A DNA stretch of 64,000 nt, taken from assembly GCA_025201845.1 (NCBI GenBank), contig MU603942.1, positions 1 to 64,000 on the forward strand, in the 5' to 3' direction. The notes beneath the pieces are model-generated. The model saw only the letters and a program-made list of their open reading frames with translations, searched no databases and was not told where the DNA came from. The first letter of the stretch is position 1, and each line of letters opens with the position of its first letter. This document shows, in pieces, positions 8,808 through 20,811 of the stretch. The DNA is from Martensiomyces pterosporus (lineage: Eukaryota > Kickxellomycota > Kickxellomycetes > Kickxellales > Kickxellaceae). A program made the position numbers and the translations under genes.

Positions 8808-10865
8808 CTAGTGCCTGGATGGGGCAATGCCAACTTGCGCATTGCCGCGGTCAAATACAACATAGTTTGAACGGAGGAAGATGTCGCCGAGGATAATGAA
8901 CTACAGATAGACAGAGCAGAGAGCACCCAGAGCAATGGTTAGCCAATACAGCCCAGTGTGCAGCCAGACCAGAAAAGAAACACGCAGTGTCATGTAGGCG
9001 AGCAGAACCCGCTCGAGCATAGACCTACATTAGATGCACCACTTGTTACGGCGGAGAAACACCAGCCGTCGAGGCCCTTCACCGGCTCACGCACAAGGTT
9101 CTTTACAGGGACTGCGAAATCAACGCCTCCGATAGTGAAACTCAGGTTGCCAGGCACAACCTGATCAGTGTTGCACGGCACAATCCAGCCATAAATGTCG
9201 CTGTTTTCCGCTGACGGGATGCCCCGATGGAACTCGGTTGCCTGCTCGTCGCTCATCACAATCAATGTCGTGCCGGTGTCGATGATGGCAGGGCCAGTGA
9301 TATCCATTTCCTCTTTGCCAACGCCATCCACGCTGAAGGAGACGCCATCAAGCCTGATTTCCCAGAACTTTTTCTGGCTGAGCGGTACCCAGGTAAGCTC
9401 GCCAACGAAGCGACTCTTGTCAATGTCGCCAAACAGGTACTCTCCAGCATAGTCGTTCTTGTCCTTTTCCTTGATATAGACTGAGAATATGGGCTTCTTA
9501 AGGATGTTGTTCTCAGCAATGTTATCCAGGAACGTACTGACACCTACAGACATAAAGCGCAGATAGATGGCAGCACAATGGGCATCTGTGTTTAGTGCGT
9601 TGTAGCCATAGACGCTGCATTTGCGCAATCCAAACAGCGGTGCAGCAATATGTAAGTTACCTGGGATGAATGACACTCCGCTGTAGGAGAGCCCCAAAAG
9701 ACCATCAACAGTGTCTACTTGGTAGGCTTTGGATTCGTTTGTTGCCAGTCCAATAACCTGGTTTGGGACAGTCAAATTTCCGATTCTCACCGTATCCTAC
9801 AAACAGCTTTGTCAGCACAAAAACGATGAAAGAGAGGGGTGGGTGAACAGGCATCCAGGATGGTGTTTCTCCAGAAAAGACCATGTGCAGCACCACCTTC
9901 ATATAGTTACCCTGATGGTGTATCCAGCCGCGAATGAGCCATCGCCATAGGAGATCCCCCACTTCCGCCCCTCAGCCCGGTATGTGGTTGACAGCTTCGG
10001 GGTGAATTTCTTGTGGCGTGAGCAAACACTACACTCCTGCCCGGCTAGCCAAACATCGCCAGATCCAGTGTCAAGGTCGAGCTTGAAAATCTGCGGCGGC
10101 GTGCCGACACCAACCTCGCCGTAGTACTAAGCGATGTTTAAAAGCAGCATGGAAGGCCAAGAGGCACATGGTAGTGTGTGTGAACGCATGTGCGGAGTAA
10201 GCCTTGGAACACACAACGCTAGCGCCATGTGGATAGCAAGGGTGCAATGTGAGAGACTAGTTACCTCTATGCCAAACCCGTATTCCTTGACAGGAACCTT
10301 TTGCACTGTTTGGAGCCACTTGCCAGGAACCTGCAGCATGTGTTTTTGGAGTGCTCGTATCCTGGCTTCCATTGTCGATGCACGACTGCTTGCTGACCTG
10401 TGAGAAGTAATAGGGATTCTGAATATCCCGCTACCACCACCACCACCACCGCCGCCACCGCCGCCATCGTGACTATCAGGCTCATTTGCGGACATGTCAG
10501 GGCTGCTGCTGTCGGCATTAAGGCTCTTCTGAGCATTCTTTTTGACTAGACTAGCAGCGGCATGGACGTCTGGTGTGTCAAGGTAGCCAGAGCTTGCGAG
10601 GGGCCCCAGGCCAACGACAGGGATTCCATCCATCATGGGTGCTGCCTGCATTTCCGGCTCGTGCAAGCTACTTGTTGGAAGTTGGGCAAATAGCCAAGGA
10701 TTAGCGCCATGAGGGAAACGCGCACAAATAACCAGCGCCTCTTTTGGACACGTTTGCATAGCTGTGTACTTGCCTCACCCCGTCTCGGCGTTCCTGGAGT
10801 GCTGCAGCAGATGCCATTAGCATCATCTCGAGCACCAAAGCCGATATGGTCATACTCTTCCGCAT
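8808..10865 (-). CDS. Secreted pepsin-like aspartic protease (A1), five exons
   Basis: I reconstructed five exons: 10779-10865, 10265-10645, 9911-10126, 9029-9796 and 8808-8900. The four introns are 133, 138, 114 and 128 nt, all GT-AG and all keeping frame, giving 514 aa. Exon 1 encodes a hydrophobic leader (MRKSMTISALVLEMMLMASA). Exon 2 is a roughly 120-residue propeptide with an 11-Gly tract. Exon 3 has the first catalytic Asp (DLDTGSGDVWL) and the flap motif SYGDGS. Exon 4 has the second catalytic Asp (IIDTGTT). Exon 5 supplies the conserved C-terminal strand FIILGDIFLRSNYVVFD and the stop. Without splicing, the largest exon alone would look like a truncated 266-aa protein. The first intron is the least certain junction. 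Likely role: extracellular or vacuolar protein digestion. Confidence 0.88.
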
Positions 10866-12000
10866 GTTTTTGTTGTGGGCAAACTAGAGCAGTGCAAAGA
10901 TCCAGCGAAATGAATAAAGCTCAAAAATCTTCTCCCGAAGTGAACAGCAGAGGCAAGCCCCGTGGCCAAGCGGCAAGGTAGAGAGGCAAAGATATGCAAG
11001 GAGCCAGATGTCTCTATGTCGATCTACAGTAGCTGCCTCGAATTAAGCGGCGGCTGCAAGACCCCAGGGTGAAACGCACAGAATGTAAGGCTAGAGCTGT
11101 TCAGCAACACTAGTGGCGATATTGTTGTGAAAAGGTGTGTTTGGCACGACAAGAGGGATAAAACGGCAGAGGGGTAGTGGTGATTCAGACGCAGGTTTTT
11201 GAAAACGCTTGGCCAAAGTACCGAGGAGGCAGGATACATGTGGAGGCTGGAGGCGGGGAAGGGGGTAGACAGCGGAGGTGGAGAGGCCAGATTGATGGCT
11301 TGTTCAAGCCAAGCAGCAGCGCTATAGCCGGGGAGAGGGGAAAGAGAAGCAAATGGGCGTGTGGGTGAGTGAGATACGCGTGGCATACAAAAATACAGTA
11401 TGGCAAGCTGCATCCATTATCGCATGCAGAGTGTATGAAGGGTGTTTCGCTTAATACCTGCTCTCTTCAGCCCAATCATAGCCGTGGCAAAGCAGAAATT
11501 GCAATATATGCGGCCATGGTTAATAGGCGTGTGTGCGAGAGAGGAGTGCGCTAGTGGCGAATCTGCCATATGTGGAGTATTATTAGATACGCGCCCTGCG
11601 TTCATTGGCGCATAAACCCGTGTGAAATCGTCGAAGAAAAAAACCGCGAGTATATGAGATAACTAGCATGTGGAAAATCTACTGCTCTCTTTCAGCATGG
11701 CACACGCGACAATGCCCCACACTGTATTAAACAAGCCTGCACGCAAAGATGTAGCCTCCACAAAGTGCACGTCAACTGGCTGTCTCTCGCCAGTCATGAC
11801 ACACAGAGTCCTGTCTACCCCGAAACCCTTCAAGCTAAATGGCATGGGGAGCAGGCACTACGGCCAAACGCCTGACCCTACACACGGCTCACAGAGCGGG
11901 TTCTCTAAGGCGTGTTACAAATCGATACACTGTTTTCCAAGGACGTAGGCGGTGGATGGACTACAAAATGCACATCGCACATGTGCTCTGCATCTCTGGA
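10866..12000. other. Intergenic region, 1.1 kb
   Basis: This is the upstream region of the aspartic protease and the downstream region of the phosphatase. Only short frames without recognisable domains are present, and no RNA gene or repeat was seen. Confidence 0.6.
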
Positions 12001-13419
12001 TCAGTTGCTTGCTGCGCACTCAGCCGAGACGTCATGCGGAATGTAGTCGTCGACATACTTGTTGAACGTCTCGATGGGGCATGATTCCAGATCACACCAC
12101 TCGAGTCCCGGCTCAAGCTTCAGCGTCTGTCCATTGTAAATGACGCGGATGACATGTCCGCCATCGTTTTTCTTCCACAGCTCAAATGCCAGGTTGGAGG
12201 CATAAGGCGGCCAGAGCATGTTTCTGTTGGATGCCTTCAGGACCGCAAGAAGAGGCGCAACGGTAGTATCGTGTGCCGAATAGAGGGCAAACTTGAGCCC
12301 GCCGATTTTCCCGCCAATGTGGTCCTGGATTTGGTCCTTCAGCGTGCCAATGAACGACCCAATGTACAATCGAGTGTAGTTTTGCGAAAGCGGGTGGTCA
12401 CGGTACTTGAATGTCCACTCGTAGTTGGCATTGCGCGTGGTCTGAGCAGCATCCTCGGCCGTTGCGCACTCAGCTCCCTCTCCCTTGGCGCCAGCAGGCA
12501 AGTGGCGGCACGGGAGTGGCTTTTCGTGGCACTGGCGAGTGAGCAAGACGTCAAGGTAGCCAGACCAGCTAGAGTCCCACCTGTTTCCATTGACGCCAAA
12601 TATGCCTGCTAGCCTGGACATTAGTGGCCCTTGCTCTTTGAGGAATTTTTGGAGCTGGCTGGCGTTGGAGATTGTGTTTTCGATCTCGGAGATCTTTGGG
12701 CACGCAGCTGTGTTGCCATACATGGTCTCGATGTTTGGTGGGTATGTGTGCATGGGGATGGCCGCTTCAGGACCATAGCCTCTGTTTGGCCACAAGCCGC
12801 CGATCAAGCTCTCCGCAGAGTTTTTGGTGCGCCACACAGACGTGGTCCTGACGTAGACAGGGTCTGCGCTGCTGAGTTCCCCCGGTAGGAACTTCAGCTT
12901 GTCGACATAGATGCTGCGCAGCTGAGTTCCCAGGAAGTGGTGCTGGGCCTTGCCGCGGTCTGTCAGCTCGCCAACATCGCACGTACCCTTCCAGACCTGG
13001 TTTGAGTACCCGTATCTTGAGTTCCATTTTGGGATCTCGATTATTTGCTGGAACGAGCCAGTTGTGTTCTTCTCTGGCTGCTGGGCGCCATGCAGGTAAA
13101 TATCCTCCTCCACGCCGCCGCAATTCCAGGTGACATCCTCGCGAGGGATAAGGTGGACTGGAGTGCGGTCTCCGTGCCGCACAACTAGCTGTACAAACTC
13201 CAGCGTTGCGTTGGGAACTGCGCTGTACGACTCGCCTGACGGGTATCCTGGATGGCAGTAGTTGTACGAAGAGTCGTCAAAGCTGTAGCTGTTAATATCT
13301 GTGTTGAACGTATTGCCAATAGCAGCATTGCTAGGGTTCGGCGAGGCAGCAGCAGCAGCTCCGGCATGGGCCGAGGTAGCGATAGCGACCACAACAGGTG
13401 CTATAGGCAGCAGGAACAT
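12001..13419 (-). CDS. Secreted histidine acid phosphatase
   Basis: 472 aa, intronless. Histidine-branch phosphatases release phosphate from monoesters (including phytate in some members), usually outside the cell or in the vacuole. The catalytic RHGDRTP motif is at residues 81-87 with the nucleophile His82, and the proton-donor HD pair lies in SAHDTT at about 383-384. The N-terminus (MFLLPIAPVVVAIATSAHAG) is a signal peptide, and several N-x-S/T sites are present. A run of Cys in the mature part suggests disulphides. The arrangement resembles prostatic or lysosomal acid phosphatases more than compact phytases, so I do not assign phytase activity. It is divergently transcribed from the ABC transporter across about 1.3 kb. 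Confidence 0.88.
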   Translation of the reverse strand: MFLLPIAPVVVAIATSAHAGAAAAASPNPSNAAIGNTFNTDINSYSFDDSSYNYCHPGYPSGESYSAVPNATLEFVQLVVRHGDRTPVHLIPREDVTWNCGGVEEDIYLHGAQQPEKNTTGSFQQIIEIPKWNSRYGYSNQVWKGTCDVGELTDRGKAQHHFLGTQLRSIYVDKLKFLPGELSSADPVYVRTTSVWRTKNSAESLIGGLWPNRGYGPEAAIPMHTYPPNIETMYGNTAACPKISEIENTISNASQLQKFLKEQGPLMSRLAGIFGVNGNRWDSSWSGYLDVLLTRQCHEKPLPCRHLPAGAKGEGAECATAEDAAQTTRNANYEWTFKYRDHPLSQNYTRLYIGSFIGTLKDQIQDHIGGKIGGLKFALYSAHDTTVAPLLAVLKASNRNMLWPPYASNLAFELWKKNDGGHVIRVIYNGQTLKLEPGLEWCDLESCPIETFNKYVDDYIPHDVSAECAASN

Positions 13420-14685
13420 GTAGATGGACTATACAAAGGGCAAAAGGGCAAAAGGGCGCACGGTTGGCGCTGGGTAAAGGCAAGTGAAGGGAAAGGGCTA
13501 GCGAGGGAATGCACAAGGCTCGGTGGCTCGCTGCCAACGCTGGTTTGGCTTATCCGCGCAGAGGGCAGCAGCGCCAGTTTATGGTTAATGCGGCGCGGGG
13601 CCCGTGTGGTGATGTCTATACAAGAAAATCTGGGTGTGGTGACGTAGTACCAATCAGGGCCCTGGCCAAAGCGGTCCGTGTGGCCTGCTTTGCTTGGTGC
13701 TGTGTGCATTCTGCTCTCATTCTCACACAGCGCCTAGACACTGCAGCTAGCTGATTGGCCTGAGCAAAACCCACGAAAAAGCGCCATTAGCACGTCTGCT
13801 TGCCTGCATAATCTGTTGCAAACTGTCAAAAGCACATGAAATGATGCACCAACAGCTCAACGACAGCTGGGCGATCAAGCTGCTGCTGCTGATGCTGCTG
13901 CTGCCTGGGACAATGAAAGTTTGGAGCAGGAGAACCTATGGCGATTCCATGGGAATAGGGGGCATCCATTACGAATTGGATGTGCAACGGTGGGTGATGC
14001 ACACATGTCAGTTGCCAGGCAGAGTGCATAGCGCCATGTGTCAGGCCAACTCCCCTCCACTAAGCAAGGAGCAAAAGACGATCAACTGGGCGAGATGTGC
14101 CTCTGACATCCCCTTGTTCCTCTACAAAGACAACATGGTTGCAAGTGTGCCGTCCTATTATTTGCAAAGGGCTGGCTGCGATTCCGTAATACCGCCATTG
14201 CCAACTTGCTCCTTATTTCGCCTCTGCTCTCTGCCATTAATTGTCAATCAATGCTACCTTTTTCATTTCCCGCTGGATAATGGGGTTTTATTAGCCAGTC
14301 TGTGCGAGCAGCAGAGCAATCCCAGGCCTTTTGCTCCTTTCTCTTTATCAGGCTATATTTATCTGCGTCTCAAGTGTACTCTCTACACTACTTGCTCCTT
14401 TTTCACAGGGCTGGCTATGGGCTTGTAATGTATACCTTGGCCTTGACAATGACCCTTTTGCCTCATTTAACTTGTCCGGCATACATCCTTTTATATATAC
14501 AGAACTGTCTGTGGCCTCAATGCCTCCAGCCAGCACCCGTCATAAAAAAAAGCCCATCCAAACCAACAGCAACTTGCCCAAATATCTCGCTTCTACTCTG
14601 CAGAGCTCCCAACTCTACACTCTTGGCAACCTCCACCCGTTTACACACCACACTTGTCGTTGGAACGCGCGGTTAATACTCCACA
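13420..14685. other. Divergent intergenic region, 1.27 kb
   Basis: This is the shared upstream region of the acid phosphatase and the ABCC transporter. It is rich in pyrimidine tracts towards the transporter. Frames here (for example around 13841-14428) show no domain. Confidence 0.55.
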
Positions 14686-17600
14686 ATGATGTGGCTCAAG
14701 TAAGTGAATGCCTGAGGTTGGCTGAGCGCTGCCCCGGCACTCTTGGTACATGGAGTGCGTGGGCTAAGCGGCCAAGGCAGTACTAATTCCCTCCATCTCT
14801 CTCTGCAGCTCTGCTCTGCTCGTTTATTGACTGGGGCTTAGTGTGTCGTTGCTGGCAGATGCCGTCTTCATGGCGCTATCAATTGTGTTTTTGCTCCGCA
14901 GGGGTCTTTGTCGGCATACACCTGTCCAGCTAAAGTGGACGCTGGCAAGAGCCCTTCTGGTACTGGCAATGGGCATTGGCGACGAGGCAAGTGCCTCTGC
15001 TGTGCAGGGCACTTTTGTTCGCCGGCTGTTATCAACCGCTGCCTTTGTTCTTGCTGGAATGCCGTCCCAGCCATCTGGTGTTTTGGCGCTGTTTCACATC
15101 TCAAAGGCAGCATGTCTCTCGGCCAGCTTGATTTCGGGCGGCAAAAGTCAAGCAGGGATAGTCGCTGTAGCCATGCATGTGGTCGAACTGCACGATGCAC
15201 TCTCACTGATTTCGCTTGGCAAAAGGATGGCGTCGCTTTGCCAATCGAACTTTCTGTTTCTTGCGACCACGCTCCAGAGGGACGTTGCAAAGCAAGGGCT
15301 GTCTTTGGAGGACATAGCATCTATTTCTACAAAGCACAAACTAGAGCCAACCAAGTGCTCACCCGCATTCAGCACAAAGCAGCGATGCTTTGTGCTGCGC
15401 GGGCTGGTAGCGAACTTTTGGCAGCCGTTTCTTCGGCTGATTGTCCAGGAGGGGCTTCTTGGGCTCGGCAGCATCTGGAAGGGAATGGCTATTGTGTCGA
15501 TATTTTCTCAAGCAAGCTCGACATGGGGGCCCACGAGCATGGCTTTGTTTATGAGCAAGCGCATTTTGCTATTTACTCTGCTAAAGGCATTCCAGCTGCA
15601 CCACAGGTCGTTCAGCACCCAAATCAAGACACAGGTCGGCAACGCACTCTATCTTGCCGTGTGCAAGAGCTCAGTTCTGGAGTCCAGCTCAACCCACTCG
15701 TCAACATCGATGGCCCAAGATAAGAGAAACATGCTCGACCCCTATGTCGAGGGAATATTCTCTGTTGTCAGCAAAGTATCACTCACAGTCGGTGTTGTTG
15801 GCAACATTGCCTTGTCGTACTCGCTCCTTGGTTGGAGAGCTGTTGTTTTGCTTGCGGCGATGGCCGTGCTCACGCTTTTGGTTGAGTGGGCTTCCAGGAG
15901 GCAGACGCTGCGGCGGGCATCTCAACGGCCGCCTCGAACGCTTCACACAAGGATCGAGGAGATTTTGCCATCCATCCTCGCCATCAAGATGCTGGCCTGG
16001 GAGGAGGCCTTTTTCGCTGTGCGCCCAGGCGATAACTTCGATGACCGAGGTGCTGCGGCCGTGGCGATGTTTGCAGCATCGGTTGCCAATGTTGCCAGGG
16101 AGATGGCCATCGCTGTAGCTGTTTCTTGCAGCCCCATGCCAGCAAGAGCTCTCTCGGATGCAGATGTCATAAGGTTCATCGTCACTGTCCACTCTTCGGC
16201 CAGCTCATGCGCTGAGATGGTCGCAAATGTTTCGCAGATAGCCGAGCTCTCCCGGCTGGAGCTGTTGATTCAAAAGAGATTGAGTGCCGGAAAGTCGGTT
16301 GGCATGGCATCTGCACGATGTAGAGATAGCGATGTGCCCGAAATACGCATGTCCGGCGCCTCGTTCAGACGAGCCGGAACCAATGAGGTGGCACTGGAGG
16401 TGCCCGATCTCACTGTGACCCATGGCCAAGTCGTTGCAGTTACAGGGCCTGTGGGCTCGGGAAAGACCGCTCTTCTCTTATCGATGCTAGGCGAAATGGA
16501 GCTTGCAGGCGGGACTAGCCATGTAAGCGGATCCGTTGCGTATGTTGGGCAAAAGCCGTGGATCATGGGGACCACCATACGCGACAATATATTGCTGGGG
16601 AGGGATTTTGACGAGCAGTACTACTGGAAAGTCATCAGCGCCTGCAATCTTGCCAGCGATATCCGCAAATTCTCTAAGGGCGATTTATCCGAGCTGAGCG
16701 ACAATGGAGACAACCTGTCTGGAGGACAGCGCACACGTCTGGCGCTGGCCAGGGCCATCTACTCCCGGGCCGACATCTACATCCTGGATGACCTGCTTTC
16801 AGCCGTGGACCCGAGCGTCAACAGATCGCTCTGGGACCATGTGCTGTCCAGCCAGGGCATTCTGCGCAACTCCACCAGGGTTCTGTCAACAAGCTCCTCG
16901 GAATACGCTCTATTGTGCGATCAAGTCGTTGGGGTGTCAGGAGGACGGGTTCGCATGTTGGACAGAAAGGCGACAAGAACCAGCGTATCTGCCGACACAA
17001 GAATAGCTTTGCCCACAGCCGCCACCACAGCCACTGCTTCTACATCTGCCGGAAATGCTGCTAATGGAGGGCAGCCAGCACCAGCAGGCGGTGGATCAAA
17101 GAAGTTCTGCGTCGAATCGTCGCAGTCACAGGCACTGCAGCACTTTGCCAAAGTCTGCGGTGTGCTTGGCGCAGTAGCAGCCGTGCTTGTGGGCGGGTCG
17201 ACATTTGCTGTCTCGACCTTCTTGCGCCAGCAAAGGGCATCTATGCTGCATGCCGATGCCCTCGGCCAAGGAGCCCAAAAGCTGCAGTCCCTAACGCAGG
17301 CGTCAGCGCAGCACGCATTGGTGGAATCTGCGATGGTGTGGACTCAGTTTGCGGTCAGAGAGTGGATTTATGTCTCGTACATTCGCGCAAGCCTGCAGGA
17401 CGCGCTATTGGCAAGCCTTGGACGCACGAAGATGTCCGAGTATCTGAAAGAGAGCAGCAGCCGGTTCATCTCGATTGCAAGAATCTCTGAGCGCGCAATT
17501 CCCTTGGGTGTGCATCAATTCGTGGAGGAGCAAGTAACAGCACTTGCCAAAACGGGGTTCTCCGTTTTTAGGACGTACCAGATCTCGTGGACTGCAATCG

Positions 17601-18925
17601 CTGCGCTGGCACTAGTGGGCGTGGTCCTAAACTACACCCGAACATTGAACGGCAAGGTGCTCGCGGCCCTCGGTAGATGCGGCCGGCAAGTGCACAATAC
17701 GCAGGAGAAGCTTGTGCACCAAGTGCTTTCGGGATCACTAAGCATCCGTGCGTTTGGCATATATGGCTACATTGACGAGATGCTTGTGCGCCAGAGCAGC
17801 CAGTGCATGGCAATCCAGCAGATACACGACGCTGTGCTAGACATGCGGAGCTTGCTCCAAAGCGCTGTCGAAACGGCCCTGCTTCTGTCGCTAGTAGCTG
17901 GCATGCTCTGGAAGAGGGGGAGCAGAGACAGCCAGCAGCCGCTAGAGGCAGCCGACATCCAGTTCTACTATGTGACGCTGCTCGAAATCATGCCAATCTT
18001 CAGCACGCTTTCTGCGCTTGACCAGTCGGCTGCCAACAACATTTACCCTCTGCAGGAGTTCTATGACAAAACGCATTTGCCTTCAGAGGCGCCATGGGTG
18101 ATCGGCGACGCTGCCTTGCCCGACGACTGGCCAAGCGCAGGGCAGATCGAGTTCACTGGATACAGTATGCGCTATGCAGACAGCCAAACTCTGGCCCTCG
18201 AGGATATCAGCTTCACCGTCAGACCGGGCGAAAAGATCGGGATCGTTGGGCGTACGGGTGCAGGAAAATCGTCGCTTCTGCAAGCGCTGTTCCGCATCGT
18301 TGAGCCAGAGGCTGGGTCGATTTTCGTTGATGGCGTCAACATACATGAGCTTGGGCTACACGACCTGCGAGCACGCATGAGCGTCGTGCCGCAGAACCCG
18401 GCGCTCTTTGAGGGCACGCTGCGCAGCAACCTCGACCCGCTCAGCAGACACACGGACGACGAAGCGTGGGCAGCGATCAAGGCAGCCCAGATCGAGGGCC
18501 TTGTTGCGAGCCCCACGCATGACTACGCCTCAGGCGCTCCAGCATCAGCAAAGGCAGGTGTTGGGCTTGACATGTGGATTGAGCGTGGTGGCAGGAACCT
18601 TAGTGCTGGACAGTGCCAGCTGATCTGCCTGTGCCGTGCGCTACTGCAGAGAAGGAAGATCCTGGTGCTGGACGAGGCAACAGCAAATGTCGATGCAGCA
18701 ACCGACCAGATCATAAAAGCCGCTGTCAAGCAGAGGTTCAGCAGCAGCACCGTGCTGACGATTGCACACCGCGTTGAAACAGTCATTGACAGCGACCGCA
18801 TCCTGGTGATGGACGAAGGACGGGTGGCCGAGTTTGATACGCCCGAAAGCCTGCTTTCGAGGGGCAGCCGATTCGCAGAGCTTTTAGCGGCAAGCCAAGC
18901 GTCGTCGCCGGCACAGGAGCAATAG
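14686..18925 (+). CDS. ABCC-family full ABC transporter (MRP/Ycf1-like)
   Basis: About 1365 aa as two exons: 14686-14699 (MMWL plus two bases of the next codon) and 14842-18925, joined over a 142-nt intron with a GTAAGT donor. The long frame itself begins at a GTG after a stop and has no good ATG until codon 10, which is why I add the small exon. Order: hydrophobic N-terminal region, TMD1, NBD1 (Walker A GPVGSGKT near 540, signature LSGGQ near 630), TMD2, NBD2 (Walker A GRTGAGKS near 1140, signature LSAGQ near 1257). NBD1 has Asp after Walker B (IYILDD) and NBD2 has Glu (LVLDEA), the asymmetry usual for ABCC exporters. Such pumps move glutathione conjugates, drugs or metals, often into the vacuole. 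Substrate unknown. Confidence 0.85.
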
Positions 18926-19134
18926 CAGCATGCCAGTGTGGCTGTGCTTGTGGTTTTGATGCACATGGCATTTGTCGGTTAATGTGGCATGCGGCAGAAA
19001 AAAGAGAAGCATTCGGGTATAAAAGTGGATACGAAAAAATAAGAGGCAGAAGGAGAATTAAGAGGCATGTGCGTTTGAGTGTGTGCGTGCGTGGGTGTGG
19101 ATACAGCAGAGTGAGAGGCGCAACCCAGTGGCTA

Positions 19135-20719
19135 TTATTGCTCACTCTTTTTGGCGGCAATGACCTGGGACAGAGCCTGGACTGTTACCATCAGCTGCTT
19201 TTCAAGCTCGTCGCGCTTGGCGTCCTTCTCGCCAATGGTTGTGTTGAGGGTCTCGATGGTGGCCTCGCTGTGCTTCAGGGCCTCCTCAGTGCGCGCCAGC
19301 CGCTCCTCAACCGAGCGGAGCACCTCGCTCTGCTGGGAGATGATGTCCAGGGCCTGGTCGAGCTTCTGGTCCATGCGCTCAATGTGGTCGGTCATCATGT
19401 TCATCTCGCGCGCACGCTTGCGAGCTGGAGTCTCGTAGCTCGACCCGTTGGCCTGCGACCAGGTGCGCGGGTGGCTCGAGGGCGTGCCCTCGATGCCCGG
19501 GGATCCCGAGTCGCCGGGCATGTGGTACCCCTGGATGCCGTCGGGCGGGAAGCGGTAGATGGACTCGATCTCGGTGGCATACTGCAGGTTCTGGTGCTGC
19601 TGCGACGGGTCGCCCTCGGCAGCGGCCACGCGCTGCTGCTTGTATACGCGCAGGAGGTTGCGCCAGCGGATCATGCATCCTTGTCCGTCGCGGTTGTATC
19701 CGGCACTGCGGAGCACGCTGGCCGTCTGGTCGAAGGTCGGGTGAGCGCGCAGCACGACCTCGCGGCGGTCCTCGGGGTTTTCATTGACGATGCGCTCGAG
19801 CTCCGAGAGCATGAGCTTGGTCTCGTCGCGAGTCCAGTTGCGCGCGCGGTTGAATTTGGGCGTCAGCGGCTTCTGGTTGTGGTACATGTGGCCCATGGAG
19901 CTTCCCAGCGCGTGGTGGGGCTGCGAGTGCGAGGGCGTCACGATCGAGTTGGCTCCGTGCTGGGTGACTGCCGAGCTCGTCGCTGCCAGCGTCTGCAGGC
20001 CGTCTGGGTTGCTCGACGCGTATTCGAACCGGCCTATTGCCTGTGACACCTCCGAGGTGATGCTGTGCGTGCCATGGCCGCCGTCCACGACCATTGCCTC
20101 AGCCACCTGCATTTCGCGCGACGTTGCCGGGTGCGACGCCAGGGTCTGCTCGTCCATATCGCCCTGCTGGTCCCCTTGTTCGTCCGGGTGCTGCTGGCCG
20201 TCGATGACCTCCTGGTCCGCATACACCTGCTGGGCATTGGGGTCGTCGACATAGCCCTGGCCATCATCGTGCTGCTGGTCCGCGTACCCCTGGCCGCTGT
20301 CGCCTTGCTGCTGGTCGACATACTCTTGGCCAGCCTCGGCCTGCTGCTGGTCGACGTACTCCTGCTCGCTGGGGGCAGCCGCAGCCGCAGCAGCCGAGGC
20401 CACGGCGGCAGCAGCGTCTACTGCGACATCGTACGCGACCGCGTTGCCGTCCTGGTCGTACTCGCCCTCCACGGCCGCCTGGGTCTCGTAGAGCTCCTCG
20501 CCTGGCTGGCCCTCTTCACCGGTCTCGTATTGCTGGACGTAGCTGGCGTCGTATTGCTGGTCGTATTGCTGCGCCTCTTGGTCACCCGAGACCACCTCTT
20601 GGTCCGCCTGCAGCTGGCTGTGCTCCTCCTCTGGAAGGTGCTCGGCGCTGCTGTCTTCCTGGTGCTCGGCGTGCTCGACGTGCTCGACGAGTTGCTCGCT
20701 CTCAATGTGCTCTTGCTCT

Positions 20720-20753
<34 letters not shown>

Positions 20754-20811
20754 GGTGCTGCTCTTGGTGCTCTTGGTGCTCGTCCTTTACGTCAGCCATC
20801 TCAACATCCAT
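19135..20811 (-). CDS. Gln-rich protein with trihelix/SANT-like domain and coiled coil
   Basis: 558 aa from the ATG at 20811 (the frame runs on to a TTG at 20838). Residues about 1-240 are Gln/Glu/Asp-rich with EQ dipeptide runs and repeated Y-V/A-D-Q-Q units. Residues about 310-420 form a compact domain starting at NRARNWTRDETKLMLSELE, with Trp spacing and a basic WRNLLRVYK helix like Myb/SANT-like or trihelix DNA-binding domains. The last roughly 90 residues are a long heptad-patterned coiled coil. This architecture suits a sequence-specific transcription factor that oligomerises, with the Gln-rich part as activation region. The target is unknown. Its stop is convergent with the ABCC gene. 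Confidence 0.72.
20709..20755. repeat. Hexanucleotide repeat (CTCCTG)n inside the Gln-rich gene
   Basis: Near-perfect CTCCTG/CTCTTG units encode alternating Glu-Gln on the minus strand. They are likely prone to length variation. Confidence 0.75.

Noticed and set aside
8990..9028. Early stop giving a 266-residue protease fragment
   Set aside because: The stop lies inside an intron; splicing at 9028 to 8900 restores the conserved ILGD end of pepsin-like proteases.
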